From Alphaproteobacteria bacterium (GTDB lineage: Bacteria > Pseudomonadota > Alphaproteobacteria > Thalassobaculales > Thalassobaculaceae): a DNA stretch of 64,000 nucleotides. Under the pieces are notes generated by a model. That model saw only the letters and a list, made by a program, of their open reading frames with translations. It did no database searches and had not been told where the DNA came from. Made by a program: the position numbers and the translations under genes. Below are positions 55,189 through 64,000 of this stretch, piece by piece. The stretch covers positions 1 through 64,000 of the forward strand of contig JANSYS010000005.1 of assembly GCA_024742275.1 (NCBI GenBank). Reading direction: 5' to 3'. Every line of letters begins with the position of its first letter. Position 1 is the first letter of the stretch.

Positions 55189-56160
55189 TCACATCTTCAT
55201 CAGTACCCGCGCCGTCTCTGCGATCATCGCCGCCGTAACCCGCACCGTGTCCTCCAGCGGCGGGGCGTAGGCGATGGGGACGCGCGGCGCGCCGAGGCGC
55301 TTCACCGGCGCCTTCAGGTCGCGGAACAGCACGTCGGACACCGTCGCCGCGATCTCCGCGCCGAACCCGCCGGCCTGGACGCTCTCGTGGGCGACGATCA
55401 AGCGGCCGGTCTTCTTCACGCTGTCGAACACCCGCTCCTTGTCCCAGGGCCAGAGCGTGCGCAGATCGATCACCTCGACCGACGCCCCCTCCTTCTCCAG
55501 CGTTGCGGCGGCGGCGACCGCTTCGTGCACCGTCGCCGACCAGGACAGGATCGTCAGGTCATCGCCGGTGCGCAGCAGACGGCGGCGGCCGAGCGGCAGC
55601 GGATCGTTGTTGTCGACCTCACCCTCCAGCGCCCAGAGGTTCTTGTGCTCCATGTAGACGACCGGGTCGTCCGAGCGGATCGCCGACTTCAGCAGGCCGT
55701 AGTTGTCGACCGGACTGGACGGACAGACCACGACGAGGCCGGGGATGTGGGTGTACCAGCTCTCGAGGCTCTGCGAGTGCTGCGCGGCTGACGAGCGCCA
55801 CATGCCCATGGGCTCGCGCACCACGAGCGGCACCTTGGCCTGGCCGCCGAACATGTAGCGGGCCTTGGCCGCCTGGTTGACCAACTCGTCGACGGCGCAG
55901 AGGGCGAAATCGGCGAAGCGCATCTCCACCACCGGTCTAGTCCCGCCGAGCGCCGCCCCCACGGCCACGCCCATGATCGCCGCTTCCGAGATCGGCGCGT
56001 CGGAGATCCGCTCGGGGCCGAACTCCTCCGGCAGGCCCTTGTACTGGCCGAACACGCCGCCACGCCGTAGGTCTTCGCCCAACGCCCAGACCGTCGGGTC
56101 GCGATGCATCTCCTCGCGCAGGGCGTTCTTCGCGGCCTCGCCATAGGTCATCGTCACCAT
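55189..56160 (-). CDS. 2-oxo acid dehydrogenase E1 component, beta subunit
   Basis: A 323-residue transketolase-type subunit. It has MTYGEAAKNALREEMHRD at the start, LPEEFGPERISDAPISEAAIMGVAVG, HSQSLESWYTHIPGLVVVCPS and VEVIDLRTLWPWDKE. This is the acetoin dehydrogenase or branched-chain oxo acid dehydrogenase group. With the alpha subunit directly upstream (12 bp away) it forms a heterotetramer that decarboxylates a 2-oxo acid and passes the acyl group to a lipoyl E2. No E2 or E3 is found in the window. Confidence 0.93.
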   Translation of the reverse strand: MVTMTYGEAAKNALREEMHRDPTVWALGEDLRRGGVFGQYKGLPEEFGPERISDAPISEAAIMGVAVGAALGGTRPVVEMRFADFALCAVDELVNQAAKARYMFGGQAKVPLVVREPMGMWRSSAAQHSQSLESWYTHIPGLVVVCPSSPVDNYGLLKSAIRSDDPVVYMEHKNLWALEGEVDNNDPLPLGRRRLLRTGDDLTILSWSATVHEAVAAAATLEKEGASVEVIDLRTLWPWDKERVFDSVKKTGRLIVAHESVQAGGFGAEIAATVSDVLFRDLKAPVKRLGAPRVPIAYAPPLEDTVRVTAAMIAETARVLMKM

Positions 56161-56172
56161 CGGCCGGCCTCC

Positions 56173-57204
56173 TCAGTACGCGTCCAGGCGGGGATCGCCG
56201 ACGTCCTGCACGTCGGCGAAGGCGCGTTCCAGCGGCGGCCAGGGCGCGGCCTTCGCATCGTCGTAGACCGCGTCCATCTCCTCGATGGCGTCGCGTTCAT
56301 GGTCCGCCAGCCGGTCGCCACGCACCCCGGCATCTGCGAGCGTCTGCGCAAGCCGGCTGATCGGACAGCGCGTCCAAGCGGCGGTCACGTCGTCGCGGGC
56401 CCGGTAGCCGTCGGGATCGGCCGCCGTGTGGCCGGTCAGGCGATAGGTCTTGGCGTTGATGAAGCGTGGACCGCCGCCAGCCCGGATCGCCGCCACCGCG
56501 TCGCGAACCGCCTCGTCCAGGGCAACAACGTCGTTGCCGTCAACCTCCACCGCCGGCAGACCGATCGCCGCCGCCCGGGCGGCAGGGCCCGGCCCGGCTG
56601 TCATGTCGGCCGTGCGGGTCGTGGAGGCGTAGCCGTTGTCTTCGCAGACGAAGAGTGCCGGCAACTCGAACACCTTGGCCCAGTTGAGACCTTCCAGGAA
56701 AGGACCCCGATTGATCGCGCCGTCGCCGAAGATCGAGCAGGCGACCCGATCCTCGCCGCGCATCTTGATCGCCTGCGCCGCCCCGGCAGTGATGTGGATG
56801 TTGGCGGCGACGACACCATTGGCGCCGAGCATGCCGACCGAGAAGTCGGCGATGTGCATGGAGCCGCCCTTGCCGTGACTGGTTCCGCCTTCACGGCCCA
56901 GCAGCTCGCGCATCATCGCCCGCGCATCAGCCCCTTTCGCCAGCGTATGGCCGTGGCCGCGATGGGTGGAGGCGAGGATGTCGTCGGGGCGCAGGTTGGA
57001 GCAGACGCCGACGGCGATGCCCTCCTGGCCGATCGAGGGATGGATGGCGCCGAGCACCAGCTTCTCGGTATTGGCGCGCAGGGCCGCCTCCTCGAAGGCG
57101 CGGATCCGCCACATCAGCTTGTGATGGGCGAGCAGGCGGTCGAGATCGAGGTTGCGCCCCGCAACCGAGCCGGATGCGGTTGGCGCGTTCGGGTCTGCCG
57201 TCAC
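56173..57204 (-). CDS. 2-oxo acid dehydrogenase E1 component, alpha subunit
   Basis: A 343-residue subunit that binds thiamine pyrophosphate. The TPP motif is GDGAINRGPFLEGLNWAKV ending in CEDNGYAS. Earlier parts include RRIRAFEEAAL-like MWRIRAFEE and GQEGIAVGVC, and HRGHGHTLAKGAD with the TPP-stabilising His. GKGGSMH is also typical of the AcoA group. It precedes the beta subunit in the same operon. The substrate (pyruvate, acetoin or a branched-chain oxo acid) cannot be told. Confidence 0.93.
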   Translation of the reverse strand: MTADPNAPTASGSVAGRNLDLDRLLAHHKLMWRIRAFEEAALRANTEKLVLGAIHPSIGQEGIAVGVCSNLRPDDILASTHRGHGHTLAKGADARAMMRELLGREGGTSHGKGGSMHIADFSVGMLGANGVVAANIHITAGAAQAIKMRGEDRVACSIFGDGAINRGPFLEGLNWAKVFELPALFVCEDNGYASTTRTADMTAGPGPAARAAAIGLPAVEVDGNDVVALDEAVRDAVAAIRAGGGPRFINAKTYRLTGHTAADPDGYRARDDVTAAWTRCPISRLAQTLADAGVRGDRLADHERDAIEEMDAVYDDAKAAPWPPLERAFADVQDVGDPRLDAY

Positions 57205-57273
57205 GGATGTCCTCCCAGGTGCCCCCGATCTTGATGCCGGGGTCCGAAACCTTAGAGAGCGCCGCGACGGGGG

Positions 57274-57324
57274 GTCAAGCCGCCGGATGACCGGCGGAGG
57301 GTCAAGCCGCCGGATGACCGGCGG
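57274..57324. repeat. Tandem 27-bp repeat, each with a palindrome
   Basis: A 27-bp unit beginning GTCAAGCC runs from 57274 to 57300, and the first 24 bases of it recur at 57301-57324. Each copy has the perfect inverted repeat CCGCCGG-ATGA-CCGGCGG (57280-57297 and 57307-57324), so two identical hairpins can form in series between meaB and the E1 alpha gene. Confidence 0.85.
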
Positions 57325-57357
57325 GCGCTCAACCGATCGGCGGAGGGTTCCGGTGGC

Positions 57358-58377
57358 TCAGCCGTGGTCGAGTCCGAACGCTTCCAGAATCCGGGTCGCC
57401 GCCGCCGCCGGCGTCGTGTCACCGCCGACCACCGCCGCCTCCAGCTCGGGCACCAGGGCCTTCACCTCCGGGTGGCCCTCCAGGGCGCCGATCAGCCGGT
57501 CGCGGACCATGGCCCACATCCAGCGGACCTGCTGGCCGGCGCGCTTGCGCTCGAAGGAGCCGGCCGCCTCAAGCGCCTGGCGGTGCTCCTTCACCGTACC
57601 CCAGACGTCGTCGATCCCTTGTTTGATGAGCGCCGAACAGGTCAGAACTTTCGGCGACCAGTCCGGGTCGGCCTGCTGAAGGATGTGCAGCGCGCCCTTG
57701 TATTCGCGTGCGGCCCGGTTGGCGCGGTCGCGGTTGTCGCCATCCGCCTTGTTGATCACGAGCATGTCGGCGATTTCGAGGATGCCCTTCTTGATCCCCT
57801 GCAGCTCGTCGCCCGCGCCCGGCAGCATCAGCACCATGAACATGTCGACCATTTCGGCGACGGTGACCTCGCTCTGGCCGACGCCGACCGTCTCCACCAG
57901 CACCACGTCGAAGCCCGCCGCCTCGACCACCACCATGGTCTCGCGCGTCGCCCGCGCGACGCCGCCGAGAGTGCCGGCCGAGGGCGACGGCCGAATGAAG
58001 GCGTTCGGGTCCTGCCCCAGGTCGGTCATCCGGGTCTTGTCGCCGAGAATGGAGCCGCCGGAGCGGCCGCTGGTCGGATCGACGGCGAGCACGGCGACCT
58101 TGTGGCCGCTGCCGGTCAGGTGGGTGCCCAGCGCCTCGATGAAGGTGGACTTGCCGACGCCCGGCACGCCGGTGATGCCGACCCGATGCGCCCCACCCGC
58201 ATGGGGCAGCAGCCGGACCAGCATCTCCTGCGCCAGATCCCGGTGAGTCGGCTTGCGGCTCTCGACCAGGGTGATGGCACGGGCCACCACCGCCCGGTCG
58301 CCAGACCGCACACCGGCGACGTAGTCGTCGACCGACAGCGAGCGGCGGCGGGGCGGACTTGCCGGGGCGTCAGTCAT
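57358..58377 (-). CDS. meaB: Methylmalonyl-CoA mutase-associated GTPase MeaB
   Basis: A 339-residue G3E P-loop GTPase that protects and reloads methylmalonyl-CoA mutase with adenosylcobalamin. The P-loop is GITGVPGVGKSTFIEAL. VDPTSGRSGGSILGDKTRM, VLVETVGVGQSE and NKADGDN are the switch and specificity motifs of the MeaB/ArgK family. It lies 160 bp after the mutase genes, with a repeat pair in the gap, and should work on their product. Confidence 0.95.
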   Translation of the reverse strand: MTDAPASPPRRRSLSVDDYVAGVRSGDRAVVARAITLVESRKPTHRDLAQEMLVRLLPHAGGAHRVGITGVPGVGKSTFIEALGTHLTGSGHKVAVLAVDPTSGRSGGSILGDKTRMTDLGQDPNAFIRPSPSAGTLGGVARATRETMVVVEAAGFDVVLVETVGVGQSEVTVAEMVDMFMVLMLPGAGDELQGIKKGILEIADMLVINKADGDNRDRANRAAREYKGALHILQQADPDWSPKVLTCSALIKQGIDDVWGTVKEHRQALEAAGSFERKRAGQQVRWMWAMVRDRLIGALEGHPEVKALVPELEAAVVGGDTTPAAAATRILEAFGLDHG

Positions 58378-58410
58378 GGGATCCTTCGTTTCATCATCTC
58401 ATCGACCACT

Positions 58411-58429
58411 CCCCGGATTCATTCCGGGG
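58411..58429. repeat. REP-like palindrome family B, copy 1
   Basis: CCCCGGATTCATTCCGGGG is a near-perfect palindrome with arms CCCCGGA and TCCGGGG. With copy 2 in inverse orientation 51 bp away, it can form a large stem between the mutase and meaB genes. Confidence 0.7.
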
Positions 58430-58480
58430 TCCACGGTTGGTGCGCTCTATCGCCGGACTTCTCGCACACCGAGGCGTGGG

Positions 58481-58499
58481 CCCCGGAATGAATCCGGGG
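58481..58499. repeat. REP-like palindrome family B, copy 2 (inverted)
   Basis: CCCCGGAATGAATCCGGGG is the reverse complement of copy 1, and the bases flanking each side also match, so the repeated unit is about 30 bp long. Confidence 0.7.
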
Positions 58500-58536
58500 A
58501 GTGCGAATGAGGTGGGAAGGCCGAGAAAAACTCCCT

Positions 58537-60690
58537 TCAGGCGGCGCGGGTCTCGTCGCCGAAGGTGTCGAGAAGCTTCTTCAGCAGGTCGATGGCCGCC
58601 TCTGCGATGACCGTCCCCGGCGGGAAGATCGCCGCCGCGCCGGCCTTGCGAAGGGCGTCGTAGTCCTGGGGCGGCACAACGCCGCCGACCACGACCATGA
58701 TGTCCTCGCGACCCAGTTTCGCCAATTCCTCGCGCAGTTCCGGCACCAGTGTCAGATGCCCCGCCGCCAGCGACGACGCGCCGACCACATGAACGTCGTT
58801 CTCGACCGCCTGACGGGCCGCCTCGGCCGGGGTCTGGAACAGAGGGCCGATATCCACGTCGAAACCGAGATCGGCGAAGGCGGTGGCGATCACCTTCTGG
58901 CCGCGGTCGTGGCCGTCCTGGCCCATCTTGGCGATCAGGATGCGAGGCCGCCGGCCCTCCTGCTCCTCAAATTCGGCGACGAGCTGCTTGACCTGATCCA
59001 CCACGCCGCTCTCCCCCACTTCCTTGGAATAGACGCCCGAGATCGCCTTCACCTCAGCGACATGTCGGCCCCAGACCTTCTCCAGCGCCATCGAGATCTC
59101 GCCGACCGTCGCCCGCGCCCGGGCAGCATCGACAGCGAGCGCCAGCAGGTTGGCCTCTCCCGTCTCGGCCGACCGGGTAAGCGCGTCCAGCGCGGCGTCG
59201 ACCTTGGACTGGTCGCGCTCGGCCCTCAGGCGGGCGAGCTGTTCGAGCTGGCCCTTGCGGACTTTGGCGTTGTCGACCTTGAGGATCTCGATGTTCTCGG
59301 GGTCGTCGGTCCTGTACTTGTTCACCCCGACGATGGTCTGGCGCCGCGCGTCGATCCGCGCCTGGGTGCGGGCCGCCGCCTCCTCGATCCGCATCTTCGG
59401 AATGCCCGCCTCGATCGCCTTGGCCATCCCGCCGTAGCTCTCGACCTCCTGGATATGGGCCCAGGCCTTCTCCGCCAGATCGCGGGTCAGCCGTTCGACG
59501 TAGTAGGAGCCGCCCCAGGGATCGATCACGCGGGTCGTCCCTGTCTCCTGGGCGATCAGGAGCTGGGTGTTCCGGGCGATCCGCGCCGAAAAGTCGGTCG
59601 GCAGGGCCAACGCCTCGTCCAATGCGTTTGTGTGCAGCGACTGGGTGTGTCCGTGGGTGGCGGCAAGCGCCTCGACACAGGTTCGCGTGACGTTGTTGAA
59701 CACGTCCTGCGCGGTCAGCGACCAGCCGGAGGTCTGGCAGTGGGTGCGCAGCGACAGGGACTTGTCAGACTTCGCGCCGAACTCCTTGACCAGCTTGGCC
59801 CAGAGCAGGCGTGCAGCCCGCATCTTGGCAACCTCCATGAAGAAGTTCATGCCGATCGCCCAGAAGAACGACAGACGCGGGGCGAAACGGTCGACGTCGA
59901 GCCCCGCATCCATGCCGGCGCGGATGTACTGGACCCCGTCAGCCAGCGTATAGGCCAACTCCAGGTCCGCCGTCGCCCCGGCCTCCTGCATGTGATAGCC
60001 GGAGATCGAGATCGAGTTGAACTTCGGCATCTTCTCCGAAGTGTAGGCGAAGATGTCGGAGATGATCCGCATGGAGGGGATCGGCGGGTAGATGTAGGTG
60101 TTGCGGACCATGAACTCCTTGAGGATGTCGTTCTGGATGGTCCCGCTCAGCTTCTCCGGCGCCACGCCCTGCTCCTCGGCCGCCAGAATATAGAGCGCCA
60201 TCACCGGCAGCACCGCGCCGTTCATGGTCATCGACACGCTCATCTCGTCCAGCGGAATGCCGCTGAACAGGGTCTGCATGTCCAGGATGCTGTCGATCGC
60301 CACGCCCGCCATACCGACATCGCCGGCAACCCGGGGATGGTCGCTGTCGTAGCCCCGGTGGGTGGCGAGATCGAAGGCGATGGAGAGGCCCTTCTGCCCA
60401 GCCGCCAGATTGCGGCGGTAGAAGGCGTTGCTCTCCTCGGCGGTCGAGAACCCGGCGTATTGTCGGATCGTCCAGGGTTTTGTGACATACATGGTCGGAT
60501 AGGGACCGCGCACGAACGGCGGAATCCCAGGCCACGTATTCAGGTGGTCCAGACCCTCCAGATCCTCCGCCGTATAGAACGGCTTCACCGCGATGCCTTC
60601 CGGCGTCACCCAGGGCTCGGCGCCCGCCGGAGCAGCGGCTTCCGCACCCCGGCCGAGCTCGATACTGGCGAAATCGGGTATCCGGCTCAT
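58537..60690 (-). CDS. scpA: Methylmalonyl-CoA mutase large (catalytic) subunit
   Basis: It isomerises (R)-methylmalonyl-CoA to succinyl-CoA with adenosylcobalamin, linking propionyl-CoA use to the TCA cycle. The protein has 717 residues. The TIM-barrel catalytic half has [18 protein letters not shown], the active-site [14 protein letters not shown] region and CQTSGWSL. The C-terminal B12 domain has the base-off His in [13 protein letters not shown] and [13 protein letters not shown]. The ATG at 60690 overlaps the small-subunit stop as TGATG. The frame extends back to 60798 without family character. Confidence 0.97.
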   Translation of the reverse strand: MSRIPDFASIELGRGAEAAAPAGAEPWVTPEGIAVKPFYTAEDLEGLDHLNTWPGIPPFVRGPYPTMYVTKPWTIRQYAGFSTAEESNAFYRRNLAAGQKGLSIAFDLATHRGYDSDHPRVAGDVGMAGVAIDSILDMQTLFSGIPLDEMSVSMTMNGAVLPVMALYILAAEEQGVAPEKLSGTIQNDILKEFMVRNTYIYPPIPSMRIISDIFAYTSEKMPKFNSISISGYHMQEAGATADLELAYTLADGVQYIRAGMDAGLDVDRFAPRLSFFWAIGMNFFMEVAKMRAARLLWAKLVKEFGAKSDKSLSLRTHCQTSGWSLTAQDVFNNVTRTCVEALAATHGHTQSLHTNALDEALALPTDFSARIARNTQLLIAQETGTTRVIDPWGGSYYVERLTRDLAEKAWAHIQEVESYGGMAKAIEAGIPKMRIEEAAARTQARIDARRQTIVGVNKYRTDDPENIEILKVDNAKVRKGQLEQLARLRAERDQSKVDAALDALTRSAETGEANLLALAVDAARARATVGEISMALEKVWGRHVAEVKAISGVYSKEVGESGVVDQVKQLVAEFEEQEGRRPRILIAKMGQDGHDRGQKVIATAFADLGFDVDIGPLFQTPAEAARQAVENDVHVVGASSLAAGHLTLVPELREELAKLGREDIMVVVGGVVPPQDYDALRKAGAAAIFPPGTVIAEAAIDLLKKLLDTFGDETRAA

Positions 60691-62678
60691 CACTGGCCTC
60701 CCTCGTTCAGAACGCCGAGACGGCTGAGCACGCCGCGGACCGTGGCGAGCGTATCGTCGCCTGCGAAGACATAGCCGTCGATCCCGGCTTCGTCCCATTC
60801 CGCCGCGTGGTCGCCAGGACGCCCGGCCAGCAGCACCTCGCGCGCGCCGGCGGCTTTCAGTGCCTGGGCGGTCGCCGCCGCACGCTCGGCATAGATGCTA
60901 TCACTCGAGCATATCACCGCCAAATCCGTCCCTGTCCCCGCCAGGGCGGCTTTCAGATCGCCCCCGTCTCCGTCGACATCCACGCAGGCGATGCCGCCAG
61001 TGCCGAGATGGTTTCGGGCAAACGTCGCCCGCGCTGTCGACAGGGCCGGGCCGCCGAGCAGCACAAGCAACGCCGTCGGTCGGGACGCCGCCGCATCGGA
61101 GGCGTCGCGCAAAGCCTCGAACGCCTCGCCCAGACGATGAGCGGTCGGCGCCTCGATGGTTTCGCGGTTTCCGGCGGCGTCCAAAAGGGCGTCGAGCGTA
61201 TCGACGCCGGCAAGCGACGCGGCCATCGCAGCAACCAGGGCCTCGCGGTCCACGGTCTCCACGTCCGCCGGCGCCTCGTCGATCTTCGGAAAGGCGTTAA
61301 CGCCGGTGAGTTCTTCGCGCCGGCCGGCGATACGCCGTTCGCGTTCGGCCCAGGCATCGGCACATTCCCTGGCGACCGCCCCCGAGGTCAGATGCCGCGC
61401 CATGCCGCCGGCCGCCTCGATCGCCTGGAACCGCTCCCAGGCCCTACCTGCGAGCTGGTCGGTAAGGCTCTCCACATACCAGCTCCCTCCTGCCGGATCC
61501 CCAACCTTCGCCAGGCTGCTCTCCTCCGCCAGAATGACCTGGGTGTTGCGGGCGATCCTCCGGGCGAAGCCGTCCGGCAGGCCGCAGGCATGGCTGTAGG
61601 GCAGCACCGTCATGCTGTCCGCCCCGCCGACCGCGCCGGAGAAGGCGGCGACGGTGGCCCGTAGCATGTTCACCCACGGATCGCGCCCGGCCCAGGCATT
61701 CGGCGCGGTCACGACATGGAGGCGCATGGACCGGGCCGTATCCGGCGCGCCGCAGGCAGCCATGATTGCCGCCCACAGCCTCCGGGCGGCTCGCAGCTTG
61801 GCGATCCCCAAGAACACGTCGACCCCGACCGGCAGAGAGAACTCAATTTGTTTCGCCGCGTCCTCGATCGACAGACCACCCGCCTCCAGGGCGCGCAGAT
61901 AGGCGACGCCGGTGGCAAGGGCATAGGCAAGGTCCATCGCCTCGTTCGCGCCGGCGCTGTGATACGGCGAGGTGTCGACGGAGACGGTCGTGACCTGGGG
62001 ATACGTCGCCGTCATGTCGGCGGCAAGAGCCGCCATTCGGGCAAGCGAGGAGGACAGCGGCTCCGGGAGCATGCCGTCGGCTGCGAGCGCCCCGAGCGGA
62101 TCGGCGCCCAGATGGCCGAGCACACCCTTAGCTTCGATCCCGCGATTTTTCCAAAGCGTCCGAAGCATGGCGGCGACGCCGGCGAAGGCGCCTCCCGGTT
62201 GCAGCGACACGACGGCGGCGTCGAGAAAGATCCCGTCCAAAGCGGTCTCGAGGGCGGCGGCACTGTGCAGCATGACCCCGTCCGTCCCGGCATTGGCGGA
62301 ATCGGTCGCCGCCGTGCCGCCCAGGCGACCAGCCCGATCAAGCCGCAGAATGACGGAGACAGCACCCCGCTCCAGATCGGCGAGGACGGCCCTATTGACC
62401 GCTTTCGGGTCGGGATGGGAGTGGAGTTGGCGGATGTCCCAGCCCGTCGCGGCACGGCCCAACGCGCGAGCGTTGCGGGTCGCGGCGTCGGCCGGAGGCG
62501 GAGCGCTGTCGGCGGCGTAGATCGGGTCGGTGACGATCCCCTCCGCCAGGCGTCTGGTCAGCATCTTGTCGAAAGGCGCCCCCTTCAGCGCGGCCTCGGC
62601 CAGCTTGCGCCACGCCTCCCGATCGGCCGCCGGAAAATAGGCGGCCAAGGTCAGGGCACCGGTCACGTTCTCGGTCAT
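60690..62678 (-). CDS. mutA: Methylmalonyl-CoA mutase small subunit
   Basis: A 662-residue partner of the catalytic subunit that shares the fold but has lost the cobalamin-binding DxHxxG motif; the C-terminal domain ends with [17 protein letters not shown]. Segments [35 protein letters not shown] and [10 protein letters not shown] match the family. The heterodimer is the bacterial type. It starts 24 bp from a perfect 18-bp palindrome. Confidence 0.95.
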   Translation of the reverse strand: MTENVTGALTLAAYFPAADREAWRKLAEAALKGAPFDKMLTRRLAEGIVTDPIYAADSAPPPADAATRNARALGRAATGWDIRQLHSHPDPKAVNRAVLADLERGAVSVILRLDRAGRLGGTAATDSANAGTDGVMLHSAAALETALDGIFLDAAVVSLQPGGAFAGVAAMLRTLWKNRGIEAKGVLGHLGADPLGALAADGMLPEPLSSSLARMAALAADMTATYPQVTTVSVDTSPYHSAGANEAMDLAYALATGVAYLRALEAGGLSIEDAAKQIEFSLPVGVDVFLGIAKLRAARRLWAAIMAACGAPDTARSMRLHVVTAPNAWAGRDPWVNMLRATVAAFSGAVGGADSMTVLPYSHACGLPDGFARRIARNTQVILAEESSLAKVGDPAGGSWYVESLTDQLAGRAWERFQAIEAAGGMARHLTSGAVARECADAWAERERRIAGRREELTGVNAFPKIDEAPADVETVDREALVAAMAASLAGVDTLDALLDAAGNRETIEAPTAHRLGEAFEALRDASDAAASRPTALLVLLGGPALSTARATFARNHLGTGGIACVDVDGDGGDLKAALAGTGTDLAVICSSDSIYAERAAATAQALKAAGAREVLLAGRPGDHAAEWDEAGIDGYVFAGDDTLATVRGVLSRLGVLNEGGQ

Positions 62679-62701
62679 CGCACTCCCCGTCCGCGTCGCA
62701 G

Positions 62702-62719
62702 CATGAACCGTCGTTCATG
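62702..62719. promoter_or_regulatory. Perfect 18-bp palindrome upstream of mutA
   Basis: CATGAAC-CGTC-GTTCATG has 7-bp perfect arms with a four-base centre. TetR-family repressors commonly bind palindromes of this kind, and its position 24 bp from the mutA start fits an operator. No TetR gene lies nearby. Confidence 0.5.
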
Positions 62720-62727
62720 AGATACGA

Positions 62728-62744
62728 CCTGATCGGCGATCAGG
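62728..62744. promoter_or_regulatory. Second perfect palindrome upstream of mutA
   Basis: CCTGATC-GGC-GATCAGG has 7-bp perfect arms and a three-base centre. It lies 9 bp beyond the first palindrome and differs from it in sequence, so it may be another regulator's site or an RNA hairpin. Confidence 0.4.
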
Positions 62745-62831
62745 CAACCGGCGCGAGACGCGCGCGAGCCTGCCCGGCACCCGCTTTCCGGTTCGCGTGA
62801 CCCGGCGCGCGGATAGTGGCAAAAGGTCTCC

Positions 62832-63740
62832 ATGAACCCGAGCGAAGAGCGACGCACTCACTGGCTGGCTCCGGCGATTGCCACGGTCATCCTTCTGGTG
62901 CTGGTGGCCACGTCCGCCGGCGGCGCCAACTGGCAACTCACCGCCATGGTGCTGGTTACAGTCGCCGTGGTGGTGGCCCTCCTCCACAGGCTGTTGCCCG
63001 GCAGCCGCTTCTTCTCCATCACCTTTGCCAATGCCATCGGCGTCTATGCCTGCATCTATGTCTCCTTCCTGGAGGCGCGGTTCGAGCCGACCAACCGTCT
63101 GGTCGAGGTCGCCGCCTTCCTGCTGCCGATCATCGGCTTCGCACTTGCCGTCTACGTGCGGCGCCAGGGCATCCGCTCGGTCATCTCGTCCGAACATCCC
63201 CGGATCGAGACCCGGTTCGATCGGGTATTTCTCTGGCTGCTGCCAGTGACTGCGATCGGAGTCCTGAATTTCCTGGTACCTCTGGAGAGCTGGGACCCTG
63301 GACAACGCGGCGTCTGGCTGCTCGGCGCCATGTCGGCGGTCGCCATCGTGATCTTTCTGGCCGGACACAGCGTGGCGGTGTTCCTGGTTGATACCGGGCT
63401 GCTGTTCGAAGACTTCTATGTAACCGCCGCGCGCCTGATCAAGCCGGCCTTCGCCTTCCTTACCTTCTACTCGTTGATCACCATCGTCTTCGCGGCTCTC
63501 TATCGGCTGATAGACAGGTTCGACGGGGTCGACACCTTCGCCTTCTCGGGCGTCGCGCGAGATATCGGCTTCGCCGAAAGCCTCTACTTCTCCATCGTCA
63601 CGCTCTCGACGGTAGGGTATGGAGACGTGGTCCCGCTGACATATGCGGTGCAAGCGCTGGTGGCGGTCCAGATCGTGGCCGGCATCGTCCTGCTGCTGTT
63701 CGGCTTCCAGGCCGTGATGCGGGCCACACGGGACATATGA
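62832..63740 (+). CDS. Potassium channel family membrane protein
   Basis: A 302-residue inner-membrane protein with about seven hydrophobic segments. The potassium selectivity filter STVGYGDVVPLT lies near residue 260, between the last two helices. The N-terminal half has no close relative that I recognise, and no regulatory RCK domain is attached. The filter supports K+ conductance; gating is unknown. Its stop overlaps the start of the next gene by 4 nt. It is divergent from mutA. Confidence 0.88.
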   Translation: MNPSEERRTHWLAPAIATVILLVLVATSAGGANWQLTAMVLVTVAVVVALLHRLLPGSRFFSITFANAIGVYACIYVSFLEARFEPTNRLVEVAAFLLPIIGFALAVYVRRQGIRSVISSEHPRIETRFDRVFLWLLPVTAIGVLNFLVPLESWDPGQRGVWLLGAMSAVAIVIFLAGHSVAVFLVDTGLLFEDFYVTAARLIKPAFAFLTFYSLITIVFAALYRLIDRFDGVDTFAFSGVARDIGFAESLYFSIVTLSTVGYGDVVPLTYAVQALVAVQIVAGIVLLLFGFQAVMRATRDI

Positions 63741-64000
63741 TTCTGACCGGACGCCGAGGCTCCATGACCGCCCCCGCGACGCCCCCCTCCCCGCCTCTCC
63801 AGGAATTCGCCCATCTGCGCATCGCGCTGGGGTGGGTGATCGGCCTCACTGCGCTCCGGCTGTTCGCAAACGCATTGACCGGCCTGGAACTCTACGGCGA
63901 CGAGGCTCAGTACTGGACTTGGGCGGAGATCCTCGACCTCGGCTATTTCACGAAGCCGCCGCTGATCGCTTGGATCATCGCCGCGACCACGGCCGTCTGC
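63737..64000 (+). CDS. GT39-family glycosyltransferase, N-terminal fragment (cut by window end)
   Basis: The visible 88 residues contain a hydrophobic helix and the diagnostic YGDEAQYWTWAE with the catalytic Asp-Glu, then GYFTKPPLIAW. This is the ArnT/PMT type that transfers sugars from polyprenyl phosphate. The start ATG overlaps the channel stop (ATGA), so the two are probably coupled. An internal ATG at 63764 is also possible. The rest of the gene is beyond the window. Confidence 0.85.
   Translation, partial: MILTGRRGSMTAPATPPSPPLQEFAHLRIALGWVIGLTALRLFANALTGLELYGDEAQYWTWAEILDLGYFTKPPLIAWIIAATTAVC

Noticed and set aside
57205-57357. TPP riboswitch before the TPP enzyme genes
   Set aside because: The thi-box core elements are absent; the region holds only the tandem hairpin repeat.
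58501-60774. 757-codon open frame on the plus strand across the mutase gene
   Set aside because: It is the complement of the methylmalonyl-CoA mutase large subunit, which has all its motifs.

Overview
The window is a 64 kb piece of a GC-rich (roughly two-thirds G+C by eye) alphaproteobacterial chromosome, most likely of Rhodospirillales type. The placement rests on a MipZ-type division-plane ATPase, a TIGR02300 acidic protein, the aroA-cmk-rpsA-ihfB block, a clpS-clpA pair next to a phasin, and a PmtA-free, UvrC/PgsA core. It is an inference from gene content; no rRNA is present. Coding density is high, with about 58 protein genes and one tRNA. Almost everything is housekeeping or ordinary accessory metabolism. 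No CRISPR array, rRNA operon, intact insertion sequence or prophage was seen.

Layout. 1-1523: the 3' part of a decayed tyrosine recombinase abuts tRNA-Ala(GGC), which looks like the edge of an old integrated element whose body lies left of the window; a TIGR02300 protein follows. 1995-6406: aroA, cmk, rpsA with a strong terminator, and ihfB. 6489-8719: a divergent MocR-type regulator and PaiB-like FMN protein. 8866-12021: lapA-like, pyrF, trpF and an M20 peptidase, all coupled. 12032-18742: carbonic anhydrase, class V aminotransferase, SDR, an orphan EnvZ-like kinase, uvrB. 18837-26272: YdcH-like protein, CPA2 antiporter, CaCA exchanger, FolM-like SDR, uvrC, pgsA. 26483-31406: DUF2062 protein, molybdenum cofactor operon mobB-moeA-moaD-moaE, an unknown membrane protein, a metallophosphoesterase.

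31492-36542: clpA, clpS, a phasin with two near-identical operator-like sites upstream, and a D,D-carboxypeptidase with a SPOR domain. 36555-40236: galU-ugd-pgm, an operon that would make UDP-glucose and UDP-glucuronate for polysaccharide. 40332-43339: a J-domain membrane protein coupled to a VWA protein, a GNAT acetyltransferase, and MipZ. 43455-47782: a molybdopterin oxidoreductase divergent from an AraC/GyrI-like regulator, then a secreted serine hydrolase. 47792-52982: 6-phosphofructokinase, amidohydrolase, thioesterase, GNAT, EamA transporter, GST. 53265-57204: an acetolactate-synthase-like enzyme flanked by clusters of a palindromic repeat, and an E1 alpha/beta pair of a 2-oxo acid dehydrogenase without E2. 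57358-62678: meaB and both methylmalonyl-CoA mutase subunits, with palindromes in front of mutA. 62832-64000: a potassium channel and the start of a GT39 glycosyltransferase.

The strongest leads for new biology are modest: a translationally coupled VWA/J-domain pair, an uncharacterised membrane protein behind an AT-rich promoter region with spaced direct repeats, paired operator-like sites at the phasin gene, and two perfect palindromes in front of the methylmalonyl-CoA mutase genes. I found nothing I would call a clearly new multi-gene system.
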